A DNA stretch of 7,053 bases from an uncultured Verrucomicrobiota bacterium. GTDB taxonomy: Bacteria > Verrucomicrobiota > Kiritimatiellia > CAIVKH01. Positions 1-7,051 of this stretch are shown here, piece by piece. The DNA is taken from NCBI GenBank assembly GCA_937894535.1, contig CALBHI010000486.1, positions 1-7,053 on the forward strand. Reading direction: 5' to 3'. Under the pieces are notes generated by a model. The model ran no database searches and was not told the DNA's origin. It saw only the letters and a list, made by a program, of their open reading frames with translations. The position numbers and the translations under genes were made by a program. The first letter of the stretch is position 1; every line of letters starts with the position of its first letter.

Positions 1-1
1 C

Positions 2-211
2 GAGGGTGTGCTGGCGAATGACCTCGATGTGGACGGCAACGACCTCCGCGCCGTCCTCACCTCGTCAACCCTGAACGGCGCGCTGGCCCTTTCCACCAAT
101 GGCGCATTTACCTATACCCCCGGCGGTGGCTATCGCGGTGGCGACCGGTTTTACTACCGCGCCGCCGATGCCTCGCTCACCTCGGCCCCGGTCCGCGTGA
201 AGCTCGGCAAC
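2..211 (+). repeat. Cadherin-like module 1 (partial, N-terminal part outside window)
   Basis: Residues 1-70 are the latter part of a cadherin-like/VCBS-type Ig module. The family marks are the loop GVLANDLDVDGNDL (residues 2-15), a strand with STNGAFTYTP (31-40), and GGDRFYYRAAD (46-56) before the final strand VRVKLGN (64-70). The Asp/Asn-rich loop after the first strands is a likely calcium site in this family. The expected opening strands lie upstream of base 1. The module ends in a V-K-L-G-N linker shared with modules 2 and 4. It probably acts as one link of a rigid stalk. Confidence 0.85.
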
Positions 212-3200
212 ACTCCGCCGGTCGCGGTCGTGGATAGCTATCCGCCCTCCGGCGGACTTCCGGTTGCGGTGACCAATCCCGTCCTGGGCGTGTTGGCCAA
301 CGACACCGACGGCGAAGATGATCCGGTCATCCTGGCCCGGTTGGAAACCCCGCCGGCGTTTGGTGACGTGGTCTTCAACGAGGATGGCACGTTCCTCTAC
401 ACGCCGACCAATGGCTACACCGGAACGGATTCGTTCACCTACCGGGCCAACGACGGCAGCGAGGATTCCGAACCGGGCCTGGTCAAGATCGGCAATACGG
501 CACCCGTCGCCGCCGCCGATCCCCATTATACGATCTTCCTCAATCAAACCCTGACCGTCGCCGTCGCCCAAGGCGTGCTGACCAACGACGTCGATGCCGA
601 TGGCGACGAGCTCTCCGCACTCCTGGTCGCGACCACGACCAACGGCATTCTTTCCTTCAGCACCAACGGGGCGTTCGTCTACACGCCGAACACCGGCTTC
701 TCCGGCATCGATTCGTTCACCTACCGCGCGCGCGATCCGGTCACGAATTCCGCACTGGCCACCGTCACCATCGGCGTATTCGATGTCATGCGTACGGTGG
801 CATTCGCGCCGTCGCTTCACTCCGGCATCGCCCCGTCGAGTGGACCGTTCCGCGTCACCTTCAGCAAACCGGTCAGCCCCACCGGCCTCGCCGCCCGCAT
901 TACCCTGCATGGCTCGTTGAGCGGGCGGCGTGCCTTCAGCGTGTCGGTGAGCAACGAACAGGCCACGATTACCCCGGCGGCCGGTTTCCGGCCCGGCGAG
1001 ATCATCCATGTAACCTTGCAGGCCGGCATTCGCGGCACCGGATTCTTCGAGTTGGACAAGCCGGTCACCTGGACCATGACCGTGCGGCCCCCGCGTGGCG
1101 GAGCCCTGTTCACCATGCTACTTGCCAACACCAACCGGCTGAGCACGGAATGGGTCGGGGCGGGGGATTTCAATGGTGACGGATGGGCGGATGTGATCGC
1201 CATCAACCGCAATGCCGCGCCGAGCCTTTACCTGAACAACGGTGACCGCACCTTCAGCAACCGCATCGTCACCCTCGGCGCCACCTGGACCCCGGCCTCC
1301 AACCCGCGCGGCGCGGTGGCCGACTTCAACGGCGACGGGTTGCTGGACTTTGTGAACGTCAACAGCTTCGGCCAACCCAACCTGCTCGCCCTCAACGACG
1401 GGACCGGCCACTTCACCGCCTCGCCGCTGCCGGTTTTCCAGAATATCGGCCCGTACTTCTTCGACTCCAACCGGGCCGTCACGGCCGGCGATTTCGACGG
1501 CGACGGGGATGTGGATCTGGCCTTGGTCGGGTTTACCTATGCCTGGATCATGCGGAACGACGGCACCGGGCAATTCACCATCGAAAATGCCCTGCCGGTC
1601 TTCAACGGCAACGGCAGTTTTGTCCTGCACCTCACCTCCGGCGATCTCGACAACGACGGCGATCTCGACCTGTACCTGTCCGGCTTTTTGCGCGACGAGG
1701 TGTTGCTGAACGACGGCACCGGTTCGTTCACGCTCAGCACGGCGCCGATGGACAACGAGCGCAACGAGGTGACCCGCCTGGCCGATGTGGACAGCGACGG
1801 TTACCTCGATCTCCTGATGGGTCCGGTGTATCTCACCCGGGCCGGCACGGTCTGGTTGAATGACCAGCGCGGCACCTTCAACCGCTCGGTATTCGAATTC
1901 AATGCCGACTATGCGCGCGACCTCGCCGTCGGTGATTATGACGGCGACGGCGATTTCGATGTATTCCTGCGCGACCAGGGGAATTCGGTTTCGCTGAACG
2001 ATGGCGCCGGCCGGTTTATCGCCACCAGCCAACCCATCGGCCACACCAACAACTACAGCAAGGCCGTTGCCGATTATGATAACGACGGCGATCTCGATGT
2101 GTTTGTGCCGCGCGGCGGCAACACGATCCTCGATGTCGCGGAGGTCTGGTACAACCAAACCCTGCCGCGTGTCCGCGACGACCTGTATCCCGCCAACGGA
2201 TCCAATGCCATCGTGGTCACGGCGGTGTCCGGCGTGCTCTCGAATGATACGCCCGGCGATGGCGGCGCATTTATCGCCGTGCTGGTCAGCAACGCCTTGC
2301 GCGGTACCGTCTCGCTGAGCACCAACGGTTCGTTCACCTACACGCCGGGAACGAACTTCACCGGATCGGATGTGTTCCTGTACCGAGCCGTCGATGCGTC
2401 GTTCTCGTCATCCGTCGCCCGCGTCAAGATCGGCAACAGCATGCCCATGGCCTTGGCTGATACCAATTACGTGGTCATCAACGATACGCCGCTGCGGGTA
2501 TCCCCGCCGGGTGTTCTGGGCAACGACACCGATCCCGACAACGATCCCCTGTCCGCGCTCCTGGTCGCGGGACCCACCAACGGCGTGCTCACCTTGCGGA
2601 GCGACGGCTCCTTCCTGTACCGCGCCGCCAACAACTACGTGGGCATCGACAGCTTTACCTACCGGGCCGTTGACGGTTTTGCGACCTCGTCGGTGGCCGC
2701 GGTGCGGTTGGATGTCCGGGCGGGATTGTACCTCGTCACCATGACGCCGCCACCCAACACGCCCCGTGCGAATGCCGCCGAAGACGTCGTTCTTCGTTTC
2801 AACCGCCCGCTGAACGCATCAACGGTTTCCACCAATATCATCGTGCACGGCCAGTTCACCGGACGGCGTGGTGTCACACGGACGACCACCGGCGATACGG
2901 TCCGGATCGATCCCAGCAACCACCTCCGCGTTGCCGAGCGGATCACCGTGTCGATGAACAGCGGCGTGGAGGGAACCGGCGGGGAACGGCAACCGGCGCC
3001 GTACGTGGTCCAGTTCCAGGCGGAAGCGCCCTTTGGCCGCGGCGTGTTCAGCGACACGGGCCAACGGCTGGGCAGCAACTGGATTTCCCAAATCGCATTC
3101 GGCGATGTCGACAACGATGGCGACCTCGACGCGATCCAGGGGCCTGCCTCGCAGTTCATCAACGGCACCAACGTCCCCTCCACGGCGGCGATGATCATCT

Positions 3201-6200
3201 GGAGCAACAACGGAGCCGGCGTCTTTTCCGACAGCGGCCAGCGGCTCGGCACAAACTATGCCTCCACCATCAACACGGCCGATATCGACGGCGACGGCGA
3301 TCTCGATATCGTTGGCGGCCAGTTCCTCTGGTTCAACAATGGAACCGGGGTATTCACCGGCGGCACCGCCCTGGCCTCGGCCAACCTGGGCAACCTGGTG
3401 GGCGACCTGAACGGCGACGGGCGTCCGGACATCGTACTCACCGCCAGCACCAACATCATCGTGTTGATGAATGCCGGGAACGGGACCTTCACCAACAATC
3501 CGGCCGCCGTGGCCGACCTGAATTTCGTCAATGTCAGCATTACCCGCGGCACGCTGGGCGACCTGAACGGAGACGGCTCGCTCGACATCTTCATCACGCC
3601 GTTCTTTTCATCGGATCCGAACAAGGTCTGGCTGAACGACGGCACCGGCATCTTCCGCGAGGGCGGGCAGGTCTTCGGCAACGGAGGCAACACGGCCCTG
3701 CTGGGCGATCTCGACAACGACGGTGACCTCGACGCCGTGTCGTTGTTCGGCTCGCCGTTCGGGGGGCCGAAACCCATGGCGTACTTCAACCGCGGCGACG
3801 GTTTCTTCACCCCGGGCGAACAACTGTTACCCACCAGCGCCGTGCAGTCGGCCGCGCTTGGCGACGCGAACGGTGACGGAACCCTCGACCTCTTCGTCGT
3901 CCAGGGGACGCAGAGCGGATTCACCAACCTGAGTACCATTTTCTTCAACGATGGTACGGGAACGTTCACGCCCAGCGGACAGATCATCGGCGACTCGACG
4001 CTGAACCCCACCTCCGGCGCACCGCTGGTCATCAACCGCAACCTCGCGCTCGGCGACCTCAACAACGACGGCGCGCTGGATGTCTGGGTCGCCGTGGACC
4101 GGTTCGGCGCTTCGTGGGCGCATCAGGTGTGGTTGAACGAGGCCGTGTTGGCACCGGTGGAGGGCGGGCTCGATCTCATGATCCCCGACACCGATACCGC
4201 CATGCCCTTCACCAACATGGTGGTGCGCGGTCCGACCAACGTCGCGATCACCATCACCCTCGACGGCGCGGGCATCACCAAGGGCGCGTTCACGACGTCC
4301 TCGCTCGCCGCCGGTGGCTTCACCGGTCCGGTCGGCAGCAACCTGTACCAACGGGCGTCGGGCACGGTGGCCTCGGCCCAGGCCGCCCTGCGGCAACTAG
4401 TGTTCCGTCCGGTCGCGAACCGGGTTCCGGTGGGCAGCAACGAGGTTACCCGCTTCACCGTGCGTGCCACCAGCGGATCGGTCATCCGCACCAACGACCT
4501 CGCGGTGGTCACGGCGTTTTCGGTCAACGATGCGCCGGTGGCGGTCAACGATGGCGGCACCGGCTTTACCGGATCGGCCAGCGCGCACCTGGTCACGTCC
4601 AGCGTGCTCACCAATGATTTTGACGTGGATCCCGGCGACAGCTTCACCATCATCAACGTGAACGCGTCGGGCCTCGCCGGCACGCTGACGAACCTGGGCG
4701 GCGGAATTTTCCGGTATACCCCCCCGGCGAGTTACCTGGCCCTGCCGGCGGGTGCCGTCGCCACCAACCGGTTCACCTACACCATCCGCGACCAGCACAA
4801 CGCCTCCGCGGTGGGCACCGTCACCTTGCGGTCGCTCGGGGTGAACGATCCGCCGGTCGCGTCGAACGATGTTGTCACCGTGCGCAAAAACGCCGGTCGT
4901 ACCATCCTGACCCCGCTTTTGCTTGCCAACGATTCGGATCCCGACAGCGGGGATCTGGCCACGTTGTTCATCAGCGCCGTCGGAACCAACGGGACCCTCG
5001 GGCGCGTGGAGCAGGATCCGGTGGCCGGCGTGGCCTACGATCCGACCGGCGCATTCACAAACCTGCTCAACGGGGCGATCGCCACAACGACATTTACCTA
5101 CACCCTGCGCGATGGCGGGGGTGCCACCTCGACGGCGCAGGTGGTGATCCGGGTGATCGGCACCGATGATCCGCCGGTGGCTGGGCCGGATGCCTTCACC
5201 ATCCGCGAACAGGCCGCGACCACCAATGTGACCCAGTTGCTGCTCGCCAACGACACCGATCCGGATGCCGGCCAGACCGCCCAGTTGTTCATCGAGGGGG
5301 TGGACACCGCCGGCACCATCGGCCTGGTCGCCTACAGCAACGGGGTGGTTACCTATTCGCCCAACGGACAGTTCGAGTCCCTGGCCGTTGGCCAGACGAC
5401 CAACGATGCCTTCGGGTACAGCATCCGCTCACCGACGGTCGGTTTGGTCGAGACCGTGCCGGTGGCGTTGTCCCTGCTGCGCCGCACGAACTTCGTCGAG
5501 GTGACCGTTGAAGTGACGCCGGGCGGGTTGCTGAACCTGACCTACGACGGGCAGGTCATCTTCACCAACACGCCGCTGCCGGGCTACCGCGCCTTGTCGG
5601 ATGCGCGGTTCGGTTTTGGTGCGCGCACCGGCGGCCAGAACCAGTTGCAGGAAGTGGATGACGTGAACCTGACCCTGTTCATGGATGTCCCGACCAACGT
5701 CGCTTTCAGTTTCAACGCCGGCGCACCCAGCGGGTCCGTCCTCTTCGGTTCGGCGGTGGTCACCGGCGGGGTGGTGCGGCTTACGACCGCAGCCAATAAC
5801 CAACTCGGGTCCATCGTATTGCCGGATGTCACCGCCAGCAATCCCGTGTCCGGGTTCCTCGCTACATTCAAGGTGCGGATGAGCGGTGGGTCTGCGTTGC
5901 CGGCCGACGGCATCGGTTTCGTCTGGGCCAACAACATCACCACCGCCTTTGGCGAGGACGGCGACGGGTACGGATTGCGGATTTCCTTTGATCCGTATGA
6001 CAACGGGAACGGGGAGGCACCGGCGATCGACGCGCGGTGGCGCACCGCGGCCGCGACCGGCATGGTCACGGTCACCGTCGTCGGCGAGAACGATCCGCCG
6101 GTCGCGGTGGACGATCACGTGGTCCTTCGCGAGGGTGTCGGCGCCACCAACATCACCGCCTTGTTGCGTGCCAACGATGTGGATCCGGACAACGGGGAGA

Positions 6201-7051
6201 CCGCGACGCTGGTGGTGTCCGGCATGGCCGGCGTACCCGGTTTTGGCACCTTGTCCTTCACCAACGGGGCGATAACCTACCAACCCCATCCGCAACCGTG
6301 CCTGCGGCTCAACGCCACGCTGACGGACACCTTCACCTATTGGATCCGTGATGCCCAGGGGGCTTCGAACAGCGCCCAGGCCACGATCTACATCGTCGGC
6401 ACCAATGCCTCTCCGGACATCGTGGTGAATCCCACGGTGGCGTACGACTTCAATGCCGGGTTGTCGAACGGGATCGCCTTGTTTGGCGCGGCGTTCCGCG
6501 ACAGTACCAACGGGGTGGTGGTCCTGACCCCGGGGCTCGGTTCGGTGCAGGGCGCGATGGTCATTCCGGCCCCTGATCCGGTGGCGGTGATCGCGGGGTT
6601 TGGCGCCTCGTTCCGTTCGCGCATCGACCAGACATCGTCCTCGCCCGCCGACGGATTCAGTTTCAACTGGGCGACCGACATCACCAATGGCGTGGTCGCG
6701 CAGGCCGAGGAAGGCGCTGGCACCGGATTGAGCGTGTGTTTCGATCTGCACGACAACGGCGGCGGCGAGGCGCCGGCGATCGATGTGACATGGCGGGGCC
6801 AGCTCGTCGCGCGGCAACCGCTTGCCGCAGCAGATCTGGTGGCTGGCAGCAACTGGGTCGAGGTGCTGGTGCGGATGAGTCCGGACGGGGTGGTGGATGT
6901 CGTGTACAATTGCCGTCCGGTGTTCACCCGGCAGGTGGTGACCGGATTTGTGCCACAGGTGGGGGCGCGGTTCTCCTTCGCGGCGCGCAGCTTGGCGCTG
7001 TTGGCGGCGGCTTCAGGCGAAACCGTCGCGCCAATCGCGGAAAGCGGATCG
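2..7051 (+). CDS. Giant multidomain surface adhesin-like protein, internal fragment (both ends missing)
   Basis: One frame stays open across the whole window, giving 2,350 residues with neither start nor stop. Every module on this frame matches known extracellular families. In order these are cadherin-like x3, Big_5-like, seven-motif FG-GAP propeller, cadherin-like x2, Big_5-like, second seven-motif propeller, adhesin beta-sandwich, cadherin-like x4 and two ConA-like lectin modules. I infer a secreted or surface-anchored adhesin whose Asp-rich loops bind calcium and whose lectin modules may bind glycans. No enzyme active site is recognisable. By my count there are only 11 lysines and 3 cysteines (residues 2100, 2246, 2304), which fits an extracytoplasmic protein from a GC-rich genome. 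No membrane segment is visible. Export route and anchoring cannot be judged because both termini lie outside. I do not recognise a specific named gene. The reading frame is very secure; the adhesin role is inferred from domain content. Confidence 0.95.
212..496 (+). repeat. Cadherin-like module 2
   Basis: Residues 71-165 form a full module of about 95 residues. It opens with TPPVAVVDSY (71-80) and has the loop GVLANDTDGEDDP (96-108). It continues with EDGTFLYTPTNGYTGTDSFT (127-146) and the Y-R-A-N-D-G hairpin (147-152), and closes with VKIGN (161-165). The insert PPSGGLPVAVTNP (81-93) makes the first hairpin a little unlike that of module 3. The acidic loop, with four Asp and one Glu, is a likely calcium site. 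The fold and the structural role are inferred from the family pattern. Confidence 0.88.
497..778 (+). repeat. Cadherin-like module 3
   Basis: Residues 166-259 run from TAPVAAADPHY through the loop GVLTNDVDADGDELSALL (191-208) and STNGAFVYTPNTGFSG (220-235) to IDSFTYRARD (236-245) and the closing strand ATVTIGV (253-259). This is the most canonical copy in the window: the NDVDADGD loop holds the full set of acidic ligands expected for calcium. It leads straight into the Big_5-like domain, as module 5 does in the second half of the protein. Confidence 0.9.
779..1084 (+). other. SbsA-type Ig-like (Big_5-like) domain A
   Basis: Residues 260-361 resemble the bacterial Ig-like domain first described in the S-layer protein SbsA. 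Visible marks are FRVTFSKPVSP (283-293), then ITLHGSLSGRRAF (300-312), ATITPAAGFRPGEIIHVTL (321-339) and QAGIRGTG (340-347). These domains usually serve as spacers or recognition elements in exported proteins. The HG-x-x-[ST]-GRR core recurs in domain B at residues 949-956, so the two are homologous copies within this protein. The domain sits between cadherin-like module 3 and propeller A. Calling the family from pattern memory is fairly secure; its exact ligand, if any, is unknown. Confidence 0.8.
1085..2161 (+). repeat. FG-GAP/VCBS seven-bladed beta-propeller A
   Basis: Residues 362-720 contain seven calcium-loop motifs of the form D-x-[DN]-x-D-G-x-x-D. They start at residues 389, 441, 497, 548, 595, 645 and 691 (bases 1166, 1322, 1490, 1643, 1784, 1934 and 2072). 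The spacing of 46-56 residues is one per blade, so the count matches a complete seven-bladed propeller like the integrin alpha-subunit head. Between motifs, each blade usually carries a WLND/LLNDGTG-F-type strand pair, for example LNDGTGSF (569-576). The likely role is calcium-dependent folding and ligand or protein binding outside the cell. Motifs alone show seven repeats; ring closure is inferred. Dockerin is ruled out because its two calcium loops are much closer together. Confidence 0.9.
2162..2437 (+). repeat. Cadherin-like module 4
   Basis: Residues 721-812 follow propeller A directly. The module has the loop GVLSNDTPGDGGAF (744-757), the strand STNGSFTYTPGTNFTGSD (773-790), FLYRAVDAS (792-800) and the closing strand VARVKIGN (805-812). 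The acidic loop is altered: the second Asp of the usual NDTD-x-D pattern is Pro and two Gly follow, so calcium binding may be weaker here. The opening LPRVRDDLY replaces the usual T-x-PVA linker, as expected for the first module after a different fold. Confidence 0.85.
2438..2716 (+). repeat. Cadherin-like module 5
   Basis: Residues 813-905 have the opening SMPMALADTNYVV (813-825), the loop GVLGNDTDPDNDPLSALLVA (837-856), the strand RSDGSFLYRAANNYVG (866-881) and IDSFTYRAVDG (882-892). The stretch is strikingly like module 3 (LSALLVA and the IDSFTYRA segment are shared). Both modules sit just before a Big_5-like domain, which supports duplication of a larger unit. Confidence 0.9.
2717..3028 (+). 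other. SbsA-type Ig-like (Big_5-like) domain B
   Basis: Residues 906-1009 match domain A in plan: VVLRFNRPLNASTVS (929-943), IIVHGQFTGRRGV (946-958), TVRIDPSNHLRVAERITVSM (966-985) and SGVEGTGG (987-994). The GRR after H-G-x-[FL]-[ST] is shared with domain A, but most other positions differ, so the duplication is old or the copies evolve fast. It precedes propeller B, as domain A precedes propeller A. A spacer or recognition role is inferred from the family. Confidence 0.78.
3029..4150 (+). repeat. FG-GAP/VCBS seven-bladed beta-propeller B
   Basis: Residues 1010-1383 carry seven D-x-[DN]-x-D-G-x-x-D loops, starting at residues 1035, 1094, 1135, 1187, 1236, 1288 and 1352 (bases 3104, 3281, 3404, 3560, 3707, 3863 and 4055). 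Spacing is 41-64 residues, less even than in propeller A. One loop (1288) has Ala at its second position and another (1352) reads DLNNDGALD, but the metal ligands are kept in all seven. A 14-residue segment occurs twice, at 1014-1027 (GVFSDTGQRLGSNW) and 1073-1086, one blade apart. The final strand QVWLNE (1375-1380) marks the end of the repeat region. The fold and calcium binding follow from the family; the binding partner is unknown. Confidence 0.9.
4151..4522 (+). other. Adhesin-type beta-sandwich module between propeller B and cadherin-like array
   Basis: Residues 1384-1507 resemble a module often found in giant bacterial adhesins. The pattern is an opening strand before D-T-D (GGLDLMIPDTDTA, 1388-1400), then VAITITLDGAGITKGAFTT (1414-1432), a Gly-rich GGFTGPVGSNLYQRASGTV (1438-1456), and the helix-like AQAALRQLVFRPVANRVPVG (1459-1478). 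It closes with TRFTVRATSG (1483-1492) and the linker into 'VNDAPVAVND'. I recognise the pattern but cannot give it a firm family name. It marks the switch from the propeller half of the protein to the lectin-bearing half, and a structural role is most likely. Confidence 0.65.
4523..4840 (+). repeat. Cadherin-like module 6
   Basis: Residues 1508-1613 begin with VNDAPVAVNDGG, have the loop SVLTNDFDVDPGDSFTI (1534-1550), GGGIFRYTPPASYLALPAG (1566-1584) and RFTYTIRDQHNASAVGTVTL (1590-1609). This copy and the three after it differ from modules 1-5 in the 'NDPPVA'-type linker and in a longer segment before the F-T-Y strand. From I-R to the next PP there are 22 residues, the same as in modules 7 and 9. 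Confidence 0.87.
4841..5161 (+). repeat. Cadherin-like module 7
   Basis: Residues 1614-1720 run from VNDPPVASNDVVTVRKNAG through LLLANDSDPDSGDLATLFI (1639-1657), DPTGAFTNLLNGAIATTTFT (1680-1699) and YTLRDGGGATSTAQVVIRV (1700-1718). The acidic loop NDSDPDSGD is well kept and likely binds calcium. The F-G hairpin DGGGATST gives the normal reference for the interrupted module 8. Confidence 0.88.
5162..6085 (+). repeat. Cadherin-like module 8, split by a lectin module
   Basis: The first part is residues 1721-1812 (bases 5162-5437): TDDPPVAGPDAFTIREQ, the loop LLLANDTDPDAGQTA (1746-1760), VVTYSPNGQFESLAVGQ (1782-1798) and the strand FGYSIR (1804-1809). The last strand is then missing, and lectin-like sequence follows. 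A matching closing strand, TAAATGMVTVTVVGENDPP, appears 606 bases later, at residues 2015-2033 (the module itself closes at base 6085). Adding SPT (1810-1812) to it gives 22 residues between I-R and P-P, the same as in modules 6 and 7 and the equivalent stretch of module 9. I read this as one module with an inserted domain in its F-G hairpin. The alternative, a truncated module followed by unrelated sequence, would leave that closing strand unexplained. Confidence 0.75.
5438..6043 (+). other. ConA-like (L-type lectin) module 1 with C-terminal half before N-terminal half
   Basis: Residues 1813-1894 look like the C-terminal half of a legume-lectin-type domain: RTNFVEVTVEVTPGG (1828-1842), LNLTYDGQVIFTN (1844-1856), ARFGFGARTGGQN (1868-1880) and EVDDVNLTL (1884-1892). 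After a five-residue linker, 1900-2014 look like the N-terminal half: VAFSFNAG, GGVVRLTT (1922-1929), GFLATFKVRM (1951-1960), PADGIGFVW (1967-1975), GLRISFDPYDN (1991-2001) and EAPAIDARWR (2005-2014). The Ala-Asp-Gly at 1968-1970 matches the sugar-site Asp of legume lectins. D1997, Y1999 and N2001 match the ConA calcium ligands D10, Y12 and N14, while ConA E8 is Ser here. The 202 residues suit one domain. Sugar binding is plausible but untested. Confidence 0.78.
6086..6400 (+). repeat. Cadherin-like module 9
   Basis: Residues 2029-2133 run from ENDPPVAVDDHVVLREG through ALLRANDVDPDNGETATLVV (2053-2072), LSFTNGAITYQPHPQPC (2084-2100) and DTFTYWIRDAQGASNSAQ (2109-2126) to IYIVG. The loop NDVDPDNGE keeps its acidic ligands. 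C2100 is the first cysteine in the window. The module separates the two lectin modules, so the order from module 8 onward is cadherin-like, lectin, cadherin-like, lectin. Confidence 0.87.
6437..7051 (+). other. ConA-like (L-type lectin) module 2, normal order, C-terminal end diverged or outside the window
   Basis: Residues 2146 to about 2330 follow the usual lectin order: VAYDFNAG (2146-2153), ALFGAAF (2159-2165), GVVVLTPG (2171-2178), GFGASFRSRI (2199-2208), SPADGFSFNWATDI (2214-2227), GLSVCFDLHDN (2242-2252), EAPAIDVTWRGQLVARQPL (2256-2274), SNWVEVLVRM (2283-2292) and ARFSFAAR (2322-2329). Asp2217 of the A-D-G triad and D2248/N2252 of the metal loop are kept. It is a diverged homologue of module 1. 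After AAR, the R-T-G-G and V-D-D-V segments seen in module 1 are replaced by Ala/Leu-rich SLALLAAASGE. The last strand is therefore lost, reshaped or beyond the window. C2246 and C2304 have no counterpart in module 1. Confidence 0.8.

Noticed and set aside
1118..2158. Antisense open frame (346 codons) opposite propeller A
   Set aside because: Its periodic sequence only mirrors the calcium-loop repeats of the + strand propeller. No ribosome site or domain supports it.
2001..2744. Short + strand open frames in other phases
   Set aside because: They are rich in Pro, Arg, Ser and Thr, show no family pattern, and overlap the main frame, which reads through with clear domains.
1166..4081. Asp-rich loops as RTX nonapeptides or dockerin repeats
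   Set aside because: RTX needs tandem G-G-x-G-x-D nine-residue repeats, which are absent. Dockerin has two loops close together, whereas here the spacing is 41-64 residues, as in FG-GAP blades.
5429..6043. Frameshift or inversion as the reason for the odd lectin order
   Set aside because: Both halves read on the same strand and in the same frame as their surroundings, so neither a frameshift nor a local inversion can produce this order.
5429..6817. Long antisense open frame (462 codons) on the - strand
   Set aside because: Its product is low-complexity Gly/Arg/Asp/Val sequence with no recognisable domain, and it lies opposite well-matched cadherin-like and lectin modules on the + strand. 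GC-rich coding DNA often leaves such antisense frames open.
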